A DNA stretch of 64,000 bases from Populus alba (taxonomy: Eukaryota; Streptophyta; Magnoliopsida; Malpighiales; Salicaceae): the NCBI RefSeq assembly GCF_005239225.2, contig NC_133300.1, positions 2,509,875 through 2,573,874 on the forward strand. Direction: 5' to 3'. A program made the translations under genes and the position numbers. Every line of letters begins with the position of its first letter. The first letter of the stretch is position 1. Below, in pieces: positions 1 to 11,985 of the stretch. The notes below the pieces were generated by a model, which did no database searches, was not told where the DNA came from, and saw only the letters and a program-made list of their open reading frames with translations.

Positions 1-724
1 AGTACTTGCCGCACCAAAGAACCAGATGAATCTCTAATGGAGGCAGTGGAAGGGAAGAAACTTCTACTTGTTCTAGATGACGCGTGGAACATCGAGTACA
101 ATGAATGGGATAAATTACTGCTACCTTTGCGGTATGTGGAGCAAGGAAGTAAGATTGTCGTGACAACACGGGAAGAAGATGTAGCAAAAGTCACGCAAAC
201 TGTCATCCCCTCTCACCGCTTGAATGTAATAAGCGATGAAGATTGCTGGAAGTTGTTTGCAAGGGATGCATTTAGTGGTGTAAATTCTGGAGCAGTCTCA
301 CACTTGGAAGCATTTGGCAGAGAAATAGTGAGAAAGTGCAAAGGTTTACCGCTGGCAGCGAAAACTCTTGGGGGTCTTTTGCACTCCGTAGGAGATGTCA
401 AGCAATGGGAGAAGATATCCAATAGCAGTTTGTGGGGTTCGTCGAATGAAAACATCCCTCCAGCTCTAACATTGAGCTATTATTATCTTCCTTCACACCT
501 CAAACGATGTTTTGCTTATTGTGCAATATTTCCCAAGGGTTATGTATTCAAGAAGGATGGATTAATCACTGAATGGATGGCACAAGGTTTTTTAGTCCAG
601 CCCAGAGGCGTTGAGGAGATGGAAGAGATAGGTGAAAAATACTGTGATGATCTTGTCTCCAGGTCACTTTTCCAGCAATCAACTCGTGATTCTTTTTTCA
701 GAATGCATGACATCATAAGTGATT
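1..724 (+). pseudogene. CNL disease-resistance gene, NB-ARC part, interrupted by retrotransposon
   Basis: The frame is open from base 1, so the gene begins upstream of the window (coiled coil and P-loop are not visible). Motifs in order: kinase-2/Walker B KKLLLVLDDAWN, RNBS-B GSKIVVTTREEDVA, GLPLAAKTLGGLL, RNBS-D CFAYCAIFPKGY and MHD (RMHDIISDL). These mark a plant coiled-coil NBS-LRR receptor of the RPP13-like-1 type, an intracellular ATP/ADP-switch immune receptor. It aligns without gaps to the second CNL from 32534 to about 33260. The reading frame is cut at 724, a few codons after MHD, by the copia LTR, and resumes at 15728. Without the insertion the codon split between 724 and 15728-15729 reads Leu and the frame stays open. 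A transcript from here would run into the LTR and give a receptor lacking its LRR. Confidence 0.9.
720..724. repeat. Target-site duplication (left) of copia element
   Basis: TGATT directly precedes the LTR terminus TGTTGG and is repeated exactly after the other LTR at 15723-15727. In the uninterrupted paralogue the same site (GTGATTTAGC, about 33253-33262) has one copy, which confirms a clean 5-bp duplication. Confidence 0.95.
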
Positions 725-1101
725 TGTTGGTGGGAGAAACCACTGGTGGTGGCTTTGAAACACTCAGAGGGGATAAAACACTCTGTTTTATTACACAAAA
801 CCGAAGCTTACAATTACACAAATCAAAAGCTTAATACACGCCCTCTCTCTCTCTATTCTCTTACAAGTGTTTCTCTCAATTCTCTCCACACATATAACAT
901 AAGCTGGGCACTCTATTTATACACAAAAACAGAATACGAAAATTCAAACTTTCTTCAAGTGTGAAGGCGGCTGGCGGCTGTGGCGGCTGGTGGCTGGCGG
1001 CTGCGGCTGGTGGCTGGTCGGTTGGTGGCAGCTGGTGGCTGGCTGGGCGGTGGTTGCCTTCCTTGACCATCTAGGAGCTTCTGGATTGAGTTTATTCAAC
1101 A
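725..1101 (-). repeat. Copia 3' LTR (377 bp)
   Basis: Starts TGTTGG and ends CAACA, and matches 15348-15722 almost base for base. It contains a GC-rich minisatellite of GGCTGGCGGCTG-like units (about 965-1050). On the minus strand a TATAAATAG box is seen (reverse complement of CTATTTATA at about 912-920). Confidence 0.93.
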
Positions 1102-1116
1102 AATCTCCCCTTTAAA
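1102..1116 (-). promoter_or_regulatory. Polypurine tract of copia element
   Basis: On the minus strand the purine run AAAGGGGAGATT directly precedes the 3' LTR. This is the position and composition of the plus-strand DNA primer in LTR retrotransposons. Confidence 0.8.
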
Positions 1117-3657
1117 CTCAATCGAGGGATGTCATGCCAAGCATGAACACTTCTTCCTTCAATGCCTTCTTTCTGCTTGTACCCTTTATCCACTAATTTG
1201 GCTTTCGTCTTGTAGACCCATTTGGCACCTATTGCTTTCTTCTTTTCTGGTGGATCATTATCTGCATGGAAACAAAATAGAGTTGTATCTTCTATAACCT
1301 GAGTGGTATCGTACAACTCTTCAAGATTCCTCATCCTTCTTGGTCCTTCTGATGAGGATGCTGATGGTGGTGTTGATGATGATGCTCCTGGTGTGTTCCT
1401 CCTGTTGAATACAGGGAATCTGTGTACCGGACTTTGTGGTTCAGCTGCTGGTATAAACACCGGACTTTGTGGTTCAGCTGCTGGCACAATAAGTTCTTCT
1501 GCAGGTACAATTGGTTCTGCGACAAGTACTGTTGGTACTTCTTCACCTTCAAGGATCAAATCAGTGTTGATCCATCTGACTGCTTCTTGATCACCATTCC
1601 ATTCCCAAGATTTATCTTCTTCAAAGATAACATCTCTACTCGTAATCACCTTCTTCGTGATGGGATTATACAGTCTGTATCCCATCCTTCTTTCACCTTA
1701 TCCCACAAAGATGCATTTCTCGCTCTTATCATCGAGCTTTTTCCTTCTTGCATCTGGGATCTTTGCATATGCCACACAACCAAAGACTCGTAGATGAGTA
1801 ACACTTGGTTTGTGACCACTCCATGCTTCTTCTGGAGTAACTCCTTGCAAACTTTTAGTTGGGCAGCAATTCAACAAATATACTGCACATGATACAGCTT
1901 CAGCCCAGTATTGCTTGGGCAGCTTCTTTGCTTTGAGCAAACTTCTGGCCATGTCAAGAATCGTGCGATTCTTCCTTTCTGCTACACCATTCAGCTGTGG
2001 TGTATAAGCTGGTGTCGTCTGATGTCTGATGCCTTGTTGTGTACAGAAGGCTTCAAAGTCATTGGCTGTATATTCTCCTCCTTGATCAGATCTCACTGTT
2101 CTGATCGTATAACCAGTTTGCTTCTCCACAATTGCTTTAAAATCTTTAAAACAATTGAATACTTCTGACTTCCTCTTCAGAAAGTATATCCACGTCTTTC
2201 TACTAAAATCATCAGTAAAAGTGAGGAAGTACCTATTTTGTCCAGTTGACATAGGCGTGATTGGGCCACACACATCTGTGTGTACTAACTCCAGTGGCCT
2301 CGTTGCTCTCCAGTTGACTTCTTTAGCAAAACTGGATCTGTGATGTTTGCTGAGGACACAACTCTCACAGACTTCATCTGGATGATCAATGTGAGGCAAA
2401 CCTTTGACCATCTTCTTGCTTGCTAGCATCTTCAGACTCGTGAAATTCAGATGTCCAAGCCTCAGGTGCCAAAGCCATTCTTCACTGTTGGTGATGGCGC
2501 TCAAACACCTTGCTGCATCATACTGGATGTTCAAAGGAAACATCCTATTCTTGGACATTTTCACGTAGGCCATTAATCTCCAATTGTTGTCTCTAATTGC
2601 TAGATGACAATTCTCCGAGTAAAAAGTATAGCCTCTCTCCAAAAGTTGACCTAAGCTGATTAGGTTCTGTTTTATGGCTGGGACATAATAGACATCGGCG
2701 ATGTAGCTGGAATCGCCATTCTTCATCTTGACTGGGATGTTGCCTTTACCTTTGAATGGAACCTTTGTGGTATCTCCAAAAGTAACTAGACCTTGCTTGG
2801 TCTCATCTAGATTACTAAATAACTCTCGGTAGCCGCACATGTGATTGCTGGCTCCAGTATCTAGATACCATATGTCCTCCTTTTTCTTATCAAGTCCTTG
2901 TTGGACAAGAAATGCAGTTTCTTCTCTGTCATCCTTCTCTACATAGTTGGCTTGCTCACGTATCTCCAACGGAGCTTTCCATCGGCATTCAGCGTTATAG
3001 TGCCCAAACTGATTGCAACTATAACATTTGATATTCCTCTTGTCACGGTTATTGTAACCGCCTCCTTTTCCTCTGGGAGTGAATGCTTGTTGTCCTCGGC
3101 CTCCTCTGGTGGTGCTTCTACCACCTCTTCCTCTGAAGCTTGTATTCCAAGAACCTCTTCCTTGGAATCTCTGGAATCCTCCTCTGGATTGTTGACTTCC
3201 TCCTTGAGTGGTGTAGCCACTTGATGAAGTCTCCCCTTGCTCATATTTGTCCTTGAGAGACAGCTTTGCTTGTAAGGCATGCTCAATTGCCTTATCTCCG
3301 TTTCGCTTTACGATCTTCTGCTCATGAGCTTGCAAAGAACTCATAAGCTCATCCACAGTCAACTTGTCCACATCTTTGGATTCTTCAATTGCGACAACAA
3401 CAAAATCGAATTTTGGATCTAGGGATCTCAAAATTTTTTCAGTAATTCGAGCATCGATGATGGCTTCTCCATTTCTCCTCATCTGGTTGACTATCACCAT
3501 AATCCTTGTGTGATAATCAGAAATAGACTCCGAGGACTTCATTTGCAATAACTCAAATTCACCTCGCAAAGATTGAAGACGAATCTTCTTGATTCTGTCA
3601 GCACCTTTGTATTTCTGTTGGAGAGCCTCCCATATATCATGTGATGTTTCAGCGGAA
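1117..3657 (-). pseudogene. Copia gag-pol: Gag (rest), protease, integrase, start of RT
   Basis: Read right to left, this continues the gag begun at 14766. It shows a basic RG-rich stretch, a CCHC zinc knuckle ([14 protein letters not shown]), the aspartic protease site [11 protein letters not shown], the GAG-pre-integrase finger ([11 protein letters not shown] ... [10 protein letters not shown]), and the integrase core with [16 protein letters not shown] and the downstream E in NGVAERKN. An in-frame stop at 1698-1700 follows CIFVG, where the family usually continues to KGYRLYNP. The same frame then reads on through GYRLYNP and the linker to GAKWVYKTKAKL...KGYKQKEGI. The catalytic RT palm and the whole of RNase H are absent, and the frame runs straight into the polypurine tract. 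It codes for capsid and maturation/integration enzymes of a copia element but is no longer functional. Confidence 0.9.
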
Positions 3658-3662
3658 GCTAT
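3658..3662. repeat. Target-site duplication (left) of inner element
   Basis: GCTAT precedes the LTR start TGTTGC and is repeated at 14500-14504. Joining the two flanks restores the copia Gag frame without a gap. Confidence 0.95.
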
Positions 3663-5795
3663 TGTTGCTACCCAATTTTTGACCCATGTTTTTTATATAT
3701 TTTCAAAAAATCCAAAAATAGAGAAAAAACAAAGAAAATCCAAAAAATATGTTTTTTAATATATTTTCGTCATTTTAGCATTTTTAACGTCGTCTAAAAA
3801 GAATTTAATTTTTCAAACGCGTTCGACTTTTCACGCGTCGTTTTTAAAATCATTGATTTTCCTCATCGAGTCGACGTTGATATTGCTCATTTTCAAAAAA
3901 TACAAAAAAACAAGAAAAATCAAATTTTACAAAAAAAGAAAGTTAAGGGACCAATTTTGAAAACTTGGCAATATTTTTTGCCTATAAATACTGGTTTCCA
4001 ACACTTACAAGGGAGAGAGGGGCAATTGTGTAAAGAGGAGAGAAACACAAAAAACCCTAAAAACATAAACTTAACTCTCTACCCACACAAACCAGCCGCC
4101 GACTCCTGACCAAAAAATAGCCTCCGTTCCCCGGGGTCCTTGGTTGGTGTTTTCAGAAGAGAGCCAAGGACCCCCTGATTGATTGCTCCCAACCCGGTTG
4201 GGACTTTGCTCTCCCGAAACAGTCGCTGCTGCTTCTCAACCAAAACCCCCCCCCTCTGGTTTGATTTTATTTTTTTTCCTACAGCCGCCGGCCACAAACA
4301 CAAGCCAAAACAGCTGCTCCCCACCCGGTTTTGATTTTTTTCTTCGGAACCAGCCCCCTTTCCCCTTCTCTTCTTCTCATTTTCCCCCGCCGCTCCTTCA
4401 TCCCCTCTCAACCGGTCTTCTCCGTCAGCAGCAGCATCCTCCACGGACCCAGATCGGTCTGCCGCTCCTTCATCCTCTCTCGCCGGCCGCCTCTCCATCA
4501 ACATCGGAGGCTTTCCCTCAGTGGCATCTTCTTCCCCCTTCGGTCTCCATCATCAGCCAGCCACACCAGCCTTCCCATCAGCAACGGCTGTTTCCCCTTC
4601 GGTTTCCTCTCCCAGCGGCGCCCGAACAGCAGCGCCATCAACATCGTCTTCTTCTCCCTTAGCAGACGGTCACCAGCAACGGCGAAGCAGCACCGACAGA
4701 TCAGCCGCCTCCCTACCTCCCCCCGATCTCTTCCTCGCCATCGACACCGGAGGTTCCTCCAGTAGCAGCCGACACACGGCGCCCACAGACCCACCTCCAG
4801 AACAGCCCTGCAGTGGCCACCGCAGCCGGCCATCACCGATCTGCAGCCGGTGAAAGAAGAGGACAGATCTGCAAGAAAAAAAAAAAAACAGATCTAAAAA
4901 TGAAATCAAAAACTTAAAATCAACTGCCTTGTGTGTATCTTTGGGTCTTTGCAGGTGACGGTGACCCCACCGCTGGCGTGGGAAGAAGAGAGGAAGACGT
5001 GACCGACCACCCTGTTTCTTCGGTGTTCCATGTGGCGGCGCGTGAACCCACGCGCCACCAGTGATGGTGGTGCGTGGGGAGACGCGCCGCCGGTGCTCTG
5101 CTGTCCTTTGCCTTCACAGAAGTGGTTCCAGCACTGTTAAGGAATTTTTGAAATGGCTGTTTTGTAGTTTTAGAATTGTTTAATGTAATTTTTGCTTAAT
5201 GTAATTTTTGTTAGTTTTGAGTTTTTGTACTTTGTAAATGATGTAAAAGAAAATAAAAGAAAAGAAAAGAAAAGAAAAAGAAAAAGAGAAAGTGATAATA
5301 AAAACAAAAAAAAAAAGAAATGCTTGTGTGTGCTTTTATGTTTGTTTTTTTATTTATTTATGTTATTGAATTAAAAATTAAAAAAGGATAAAAAGAATTA
5401 TTTGTTAATTTAAATATGGTTAAATATCTCAAGGACAAATAAAATCAAGTTGTATTTTCCATGAAAATATGAGGACAAGTTTCTACATATATTCGGGATT
5501 TAATAACTGATTTATTCAAGCCTAAGAATTTAATTAATATTTTTAAATTTTCAAATCACATCAGAACACGAAGCAGCTTTACCTCAGGTAGGGTGTGTTA
5601 GGGGTGCTGATACCTTCCCTAACCACAACCAGTCCCTTACCCGCGATCTCTGACAAGACCAGTACATCCGGTTTCCTAGTAGCCCTCAATGAATTACTAG
5701 GTGGCGACTCCCACGAACGAATTCAAAGCAAACGCAACAACGAGAAAAATCGCCAGCCGATTGCCGCGCGCTGATATTTTTTTTTGGGTGCGACA
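3663..5795 (+). repeat. Inner element 5' LTR (2133 bp)
   Basis: TGTTGC...GCGACA. Contains a TATA box, a transcribed GC-rich leader of Pro/Ser-codon-like composition (about 4180-4860), an A/G-rich run (about 5245-5320) and a conserved U5 (about 5570-5795). It matches 12371-14499 with few differences. Several open frames of 80-160 codons on both strands of the GC-rich part lack any domain and are probably composition artefacts. Confidence 0.93.
3983..3990 (+). promoter_or_regulatory. TATA box of inner element LTR
   Basis: TATAAATA about 320 bp into the LTR, followed by the AG-rich sequence expected near a transcription start. It recurs at 12692-12699 in the other LTR. This places U3 at about 350 bp and R-U5 at about 1.78 kb, an unusually long transcribed leader. 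Confidence 0.65.
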
Positions 5796-5798
5796 GAA

Positions 5799-5816
5799 TG
5801 GCGACTCCACTGGGGA
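5799..5816 (+). promoter_or_regulatory. Primer-binding site, tRNA-Arg type
   Basis: TGGCGACTCCACTGGGGA starts 3 nt after the LTR end. It is complementary to a plant tRNA-Arg 3' end (…CCCAGYGGAGTCGCCA, recalled from knowledge of tRNA-Arg). Ogre-type plant gypsy elements are known to use tRNA-Arg. Confidence 0.85.
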
Positions 5817-8800
5817 AGGTATTGTTTTCAACTTTATCGGACTAAGCTTTGTGTTTTGATGTGTTTAAGTTTTTTTTTTTTTTTTTTTTTTTTGTACTTT
5901 GTTTTATTTTATTGTGTTTTATTCATGCATTGTATATAATTCTCTCATGCATCACAAGTTTTAATTTTTTTTTAAGCACACACCTGCTTTAAGTTAGGTG
6001 GGGGACTAGCAGCTTACCTTATGACTTGAGTCAAGGTTGAAGTTTGTGTAAACCCCAACTCTTCGTTGAGTGCTTAGACTGGTAATAGTTGGACACGTGC
6101 CAACCAATTACCTGCTGGGCCCCTATATTGCCTTTACAAGGGCAATCACTGAGACAACAAGAGACCCTTTTAAAGACCAAGTAGCAAACCTACCCTGTCT
6201 CACGTAAAATAAATAGAACCTGTCCTTAAGTTGTATGTGCTATCATTGTTTGCATCTGGGCAAAATCACGATTCTTGTTCCATCATACAAGAGTTACGAC
6301 TATATTGTCACCCCTCGAAGGGCGAGTTCATCATATAGATTACATATTCATACATTTATCATGCATGTACCGGGTTGAAAGTTAGGTCCCCCGCACAAGC
6401 TGTGCTGCACGTGATTAAAGAAAGATGATGGGAGCAAAGAAAGATGTCAGATAGAGGCTCATTACCAGATTGAGGTTGGGAGCATCAAAGATGAAGTAGC
6501 TAGACTCAGATTTGCTTGAACAAGTGTTGAGTATTTAAATGGCAAGAGAATGTATGCACAGTCTTCTGTGGGAACACTGCTTGTCCACGTTCAATTGAAG
6601 CTGCCTCTCCTTTTCAGTCATGAACAACAGCAACAATGCCTTCAGTCATCAACTAATGACAACTCTGGTTCTTGCTTTGTTGCACTCTTAAGTGTTCATT
6701 GCCTCCACATCATCTAATGGAACCAAATGACTACTAGCCTCTTGTACATGGTGCATTAGTCTTCTTTGAAGCTACCCCAATTATGAGCTCAATTCCATTT
6801 CAGCAGCACAAGATGTTGGTCTGAAAAACCATGATTAGACACTGAACTTCTACGTGGCAGAGCTCTCTCTACAAAAATCCATTTATGGCTCTGCAAATTG
6901 GGAATGCAAGAGGGGATTTATAAGTTGCATATGCTACAAATATTTCTCTCATCAGTTTCAGCACGAAGACATCTTAGTAAGAGTTGAAGAGCCAGACCTG
7001 GTCTGGAAAATATGAGCAGACTTCAAACTTCACGTAGCAGAGCTCTCTCGGCAGGAATCTGTTGTGGATCCGCAAGTGGGAAATCCAAGAAGGAATACAG
7101 TAGTTTCAGATCATCTATGATTTCTCTCCAACAATGTCAGTATTAAAACACAAAAGAGAGAGAAGAGACATGCCTAGACTAAACAAACATGAAGAATACT
7201 GAAACTTCAACAGAGCAGGACATTCCTCTATGGTGCTTGTTTGCTGCACCGTTCGAGAGGAATCAAAGAAGAAATAGAGGAGATTCATGTCCATCATTTT
7301 CTCCCATAAAAGAGATAAGACATGATTCCACACGTCGGTAGTGGCGATACTACAAGTTTTCTGGGCGCTGCCAAGATTACCAAGCTGTTGGAAAGTTTCT
7401 AACAATCCGCAGCCAACCACAACAACATTGGAAGATTGAAATGATGTTGTGAGGATTTGCCAAAGAATTGAACAAGCTATGAAGAGAGGAAAAGATTCGA
7501 AGGATCTGCCATGGATTCCAGAACAATGATGAGAGGTGAATCAGGAGATGACTTTGACGGTGTGAAACCTTAATTATGTGGTCTAGCCAGGTCTCACGGT
7601 AGCATCAATTGCTCAAATGTCTTTGCCAAGATTGACATTCCTCTACCACTTAAGTTTGTCGACCAGCATCTGCCAGATTCCAGAATTTTGCTTGACTCCG
7701 ACAAATCCCATGCAACCACCAATTTCTAGGTGGTATAATCCAGACAAGAGATGTGATGTCATGGTGGGGTCCTCAACCATTTCAAGTGAACAGTTTTAAG
7801 AATTGCAAGAATTGAGTCTGAAAGTTGGTGAGCAAGAGACAAGTGGAGTCGGTGAAGGAGGGTGTCATTGGCTATATTGTCCCCCGAACATCTTCAGAAT
7901 GACATGTTGATCGAAAGTGCTTGGCAAAACGCAAATATTGCCAGAAAAGCTTATTCAAGAATGGTGATGAACAATCAATCATATTGTTTTGGAATTCTGC
8001 ATTTTGTTTTGGGATCACATCTCATCCTTCAACAAAACATGCCTTGCTTTTATCTTTTTGTTGTTTTGAAATCAATAGATGTTTAACATTTTATTCTGAC
8101 AAAATATTTTGATCAAACTCCAACATGCGATAAAGGTTAATCAATCTGGAAGATTAAAAGTGTTTTGATTGCAGAAATGACTCGATTCTTGTTGAAATGA
8201 CATGACGTGACCAAACAATTTTGAACTCATACCTTTTGAAACTGAACCACACATCATATAGCTAAGTTTTAGCAGTATGCATAATGACATATAGTGGATT
8301 CAATAGTTATGGACTCGTGAATCATGACTCTTACAAGTCCAAATCATTCATTGGATGAGGTCAAAATTTATCAGTTCTAACTGACCTTGCTTGAAATGAG
8401 AAAAGGCCATCTTTGATATCCCTTCACTTTCTAAAGGTTATATCCCTTGTAGTCCCATTTTGAGCTGAATAGAATATTCTTTTCATGAAAACCCTGACTA
8501 GGATCACACCCCATACTGGGGGCAGATGAGAGATATGTTGGAGACATTGATATAATTAATGGATAAAGAGGAAGGCTTAGAACAAAAGTCCAATGATTGA
8601 AAGAGAGCTAGAAGAAGACACATAGACTGGGGGCATATAAGAAAGTTTTGAGGAAGGCTATGATGAAAAAAAAATGAAAAAAAAAAAAGGAGAAGAAGTT
8701 GAAATTGCCTTCACTTAAAGACAAGTCGAAGATAAAGGAAAGAAAACGCCTATCATGTCTATGAAAAGCAAAAGCAATTTCAATCAAGGACACAACAAAA

Positions 8801-11150
8801 GTCAATACCAGAAAAAAAGACTAAGCTATAAACGTGACTTTTGGTGTCCATTATAAAGCCTCTGATGTTATCAGATGATTAAGGTTGGTTATTCATCAAG
8901 GAAATGTGGATTTGCATTATGGACTTATGTTAAGAAAAGTCTAAACTTTGAGGTTAACAAGGTTATATGTCGTTTCCTCTACAAAGACAACAATAGAAAA
9001 GAGTTGATGAATAGTTGATGTTGATCCTAGGTCTTTGAAACCCTCAAACACCTTTTGAGCCTGTGAAATTCCTTTCTTTCATAGCCATGAACCATAGCCT
9101 GCATTACGTGCTTTTTAAAAGCCCTTTTTAATCAAGCAAGAAAATTTGAACCGATAAATGGCGCTCTCAAAACTTAAAGAGCTTTTCCATAAGGGTCGTG
9201 ACTTCATGAATTAAGCTACTGGTTATTATGCATGCTGATAAAATAAATGCTAAGAAAAGAAACAACTTTTCTTGATAAAGCCTGAGCATCTTGTTTTTGA
9301 AATTCACAAAAATGTCACCTCATCACAGACCATCAAATGATATACCCAATATCAAGGATTCAAATTGATACAAAGAACCATGGAAAAAGCCATTTTAATC
9401 CTACAACGGGTCGATTTCTGTTTTCAAAATACAAGACAATCAAAGGACTGTGTATTTCGAATAACGTGTGTTTGGTCTTTGATCAAAAAGCTTGATTTTC
9501 AAAAGATTTCCAAAAAAGGACATCTCTGATTTCATTTCAACAAACTAGACTTTGAATAGACATGATCTTTGAAATATGAGAGTTGATTCCAGAACAAGGA
9601 AGATTATCAAACACAGAAGAACATTGATTGAGTATGCAAAATCGTTGATAGAAATGACATTGAAGTCCTCGACACTCCTTGAAAAGTTGAGCAGCTGGGG
9701 GCAATACAGTGGACCTTAAGAAGGAAAACAAACAGTATCCAGATCAGCTGGGGGCAAAGAAAGAATCAGATGATGAGTCATCAAAGTCCCGGAAAGTTAT
9801 GATTATCATCTGACAATGACAAAGGAAAACATCATTGAGTATAAACTGATGAACGAGCATTCATATCATTGCTGGGGCAATGTTGTTCAAAGACAATCCA
9901 TGATTCAGTGAACTTCAGCAGCAATTGATGAGCAACGCTGCACTTGAAGGATATTTTCATATCTCCATCTTGGGTCACCCTCTGAAACATGGCTATGACT
10001 CCTAACAGATGTTATCGGGTGAGTGCATTTGAATGAACATCGAACATATGCACACCACCAAGACTGACTGTGGAACAATGATGCACTTGAAGGACAATCT
10101 CATATTGTCATCCTTTGAAACATGGTTATCGACAGACGTTACCACGCAACTGCATTGAATGAATGTTAGAAAGGCACCCACCCCGAAGACTGACTGTGTG
10201 GGACAATTTGTTTTGAAGCCAGATGAGCACTTCACCGCATGAGTATGGGTGATAGAAGTAGCATCATTGATGAGGCCGAGGCATTTCTTTTCACAATTTG
10301 ATTAGAAGAGTTGAAAGGAGTCTATGAGAAGAGCACTGAGCATACAACCATGAGCCTTTGTACTGCAAGCTATGAGATGCATGATTGGATGACTGAATGA
10401 GTTCCAAGAAGGCTGATGATAACATGTACTTAAAGAGTACTGTTTCAAATAGAGGCAAGTTCATGACTGATTAACAATTGTGATGGGTATTGGCATGATG
10501 CACACAATCAATCAGAGGATAATTCTCAGAAGAAGCCAGGAGAAAATCCTTCATGATGAATCAAGCAGTACCACACTTGGGGGCAGGGTCAAGCTTGATG
10601 AACGATGCAAGCAGTAATTGTCGAAGACAGCCCGGGTTGGGCACTACATTTACAACTGAGTGGATGGCTTGCACATGAATGAGCCAATGCATCGAAAGAG
10701 CAAGGAAAGCTTTGGAATGAAAACAAAGGCACCCTATGACGATGGAGCATCAAAGAGGGGGGGACCTATATTTCAAAACAGGTAAGGATGCATGCATGTC
10801 ATCTAACCTAAAAAAAAAACACAAAAGAAAAAAAAAAATTTTGCACATATTTTTGAATTGTTACAGGAAAATCCTTAAGGAGGTCCAGCAAGATATTGGA
10901 AAAAGAAAGAAGCATGGTGGTGATGATAATAAAGAATCGGTTTTGATCATGGAATAAAAGGACGATGGGATGAACCCTAACATTAGGAAAATCCCAAAGA
11001 AATGACAAAATCAACCTTGCAATCGGGAAGTCTCGAGTTTTCAACCCTCGCAGTCAGGAAACACTGAGTTTTCAAATCCTATGATCGGGACTTATCAGGA
11101 AGCACCAAGTTTTCCAGCCCTTCTTCTATCATCCCCTCAGGACTTCGCCA
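5817..11150 (+). other. Interior of inner element, no coding capacity seen
   Basis: 5.3 kb without a reading frame longer than about 100 codons and without a gag, protease, RT or integrase motif that I can recognise. A few simple features stand out. A poly-T run lies at about 5870-5893. The motif CTGGGGGCA recurs at about 8515, 8626, 9694, 9747 and 10576. The segment at about 8500-8524 (ACTAGGATCACACC then ACTGGGGGCA) matches the reverse strand of the gypsy elements at about 41630-41660 and 63340-63370. Confidence 0.7.
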
Positions 11151-11184
11151 GGTAAGTCCTATTTTTCACACTTGTCATATCATA

Positions 11185-11960
11185 TTTTTTCCATCTGGGT
11201 AGGTCGCCCATCATAATAAGACCGTTCTTCATATTTTTTCCATCCGGGTAGGTCACCCATGACAATGAGACCGCAGTTTTCCACATTTTTTCCATCTGGG
11301 TAGGTCACCCATTACAATGAGACCGCATTTCAATTTCTTTCTATTTGGGTAGGTCGCCCATCACAACGAGACCACTTCATCATATTTTTTCCATCTGGGT
11401 AGGTCACCCATTACAATGAGACCACACTTCACATTCTTTCTATCTGGGTAGGTCACCCATTACAATGAGACCACACTTCACATTCTTTCTATCTGGGTAG
11501 GTCACCCATTACAATGAGACCACACTTCATATTTTTTCCACGTGGGTAGGTCACCCATTACAATGAGACCGCACTTCACATTTTTTCCATCTAGGGTTCG
11601 TCACCCATACAATGAGACCATCATTTTTTCTTGGGTTCACCAGCCATAATTTTTTTTCTTGGGTTCGTCACCCATACAATGAGACCATCATTTTTCTGGG
11701 GTCGGTCACCCATACAATGAGACCAACATTTTTCTTGGGTCGGTCACCCGTACAATGAGACCAGCATTTTTCCAGGGTTAGTCACCCGTACAATGAGACC
11801 AACATTTTTCTAGGGTTCGTCACTCGTACAATGAGACCAACATTTTTCTAGGGTTCGTCACCCGTACAATGAGACCAACTTTTTTCTAGGGTTCGTCACC
11901 CGTACAATGAGACCAGCTTTTTTTCTAGGGTTAGTCACCCGTACAATGAGACCATTTTTT
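11185..11960 (+). repeat. Tandem repeat of about 17 units with GGGT…ACCC mini-hairpins
   Basis: Two subfamilies: about 50-bp units (roughly 11185-11590, CATCTGGGTAGGTCACCC then ATTACAATGAGACC) and about 42-bp units (roughly 11590-11960, TAGGGTTCGTCACCC then GTACAATGAGACC). Each unit can fold as GGGT/ACCC and as GGTC/GACC. Just upstream of the polypurine tract, in the element's 3' untranslated region. Confidence 0.85.
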
Positions 11961-11985
11961 ACACATTCTTTTGTTTTGGTTAAAT

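Noticed and set aside
1303..3286. Plus-strand open frames opposite the copia pol
   Set aside because: Antisense shadows of the gag-pol frame, which carries all recognisable motifs on the minus strand.
4079..4909. Overlapping Pro/Ser-rich and Arg/Gly-rich open frames of 80-160 codons on both strands (also 12888-13602)
   Set aside because: They lie in the GC-rich LTR leader, have no domain, overlap each other on both strands, and change length between the two LTRs. Composition artefact.
7115..7420. A 101-codon minus-strand frame in the inner element as a possible accessory protein
   Set aside because: It is antisense to the element, has no domain, and is surrounded by stop-rich sequence.
11185..11960. 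Possible zinc-finger or other repeat protein gene in the tandem units
   Set aside because: Unit lengths (about 50 and 42 bp) drift, frames are closed by stops, and the position just before the polypurine tract is untranslated.
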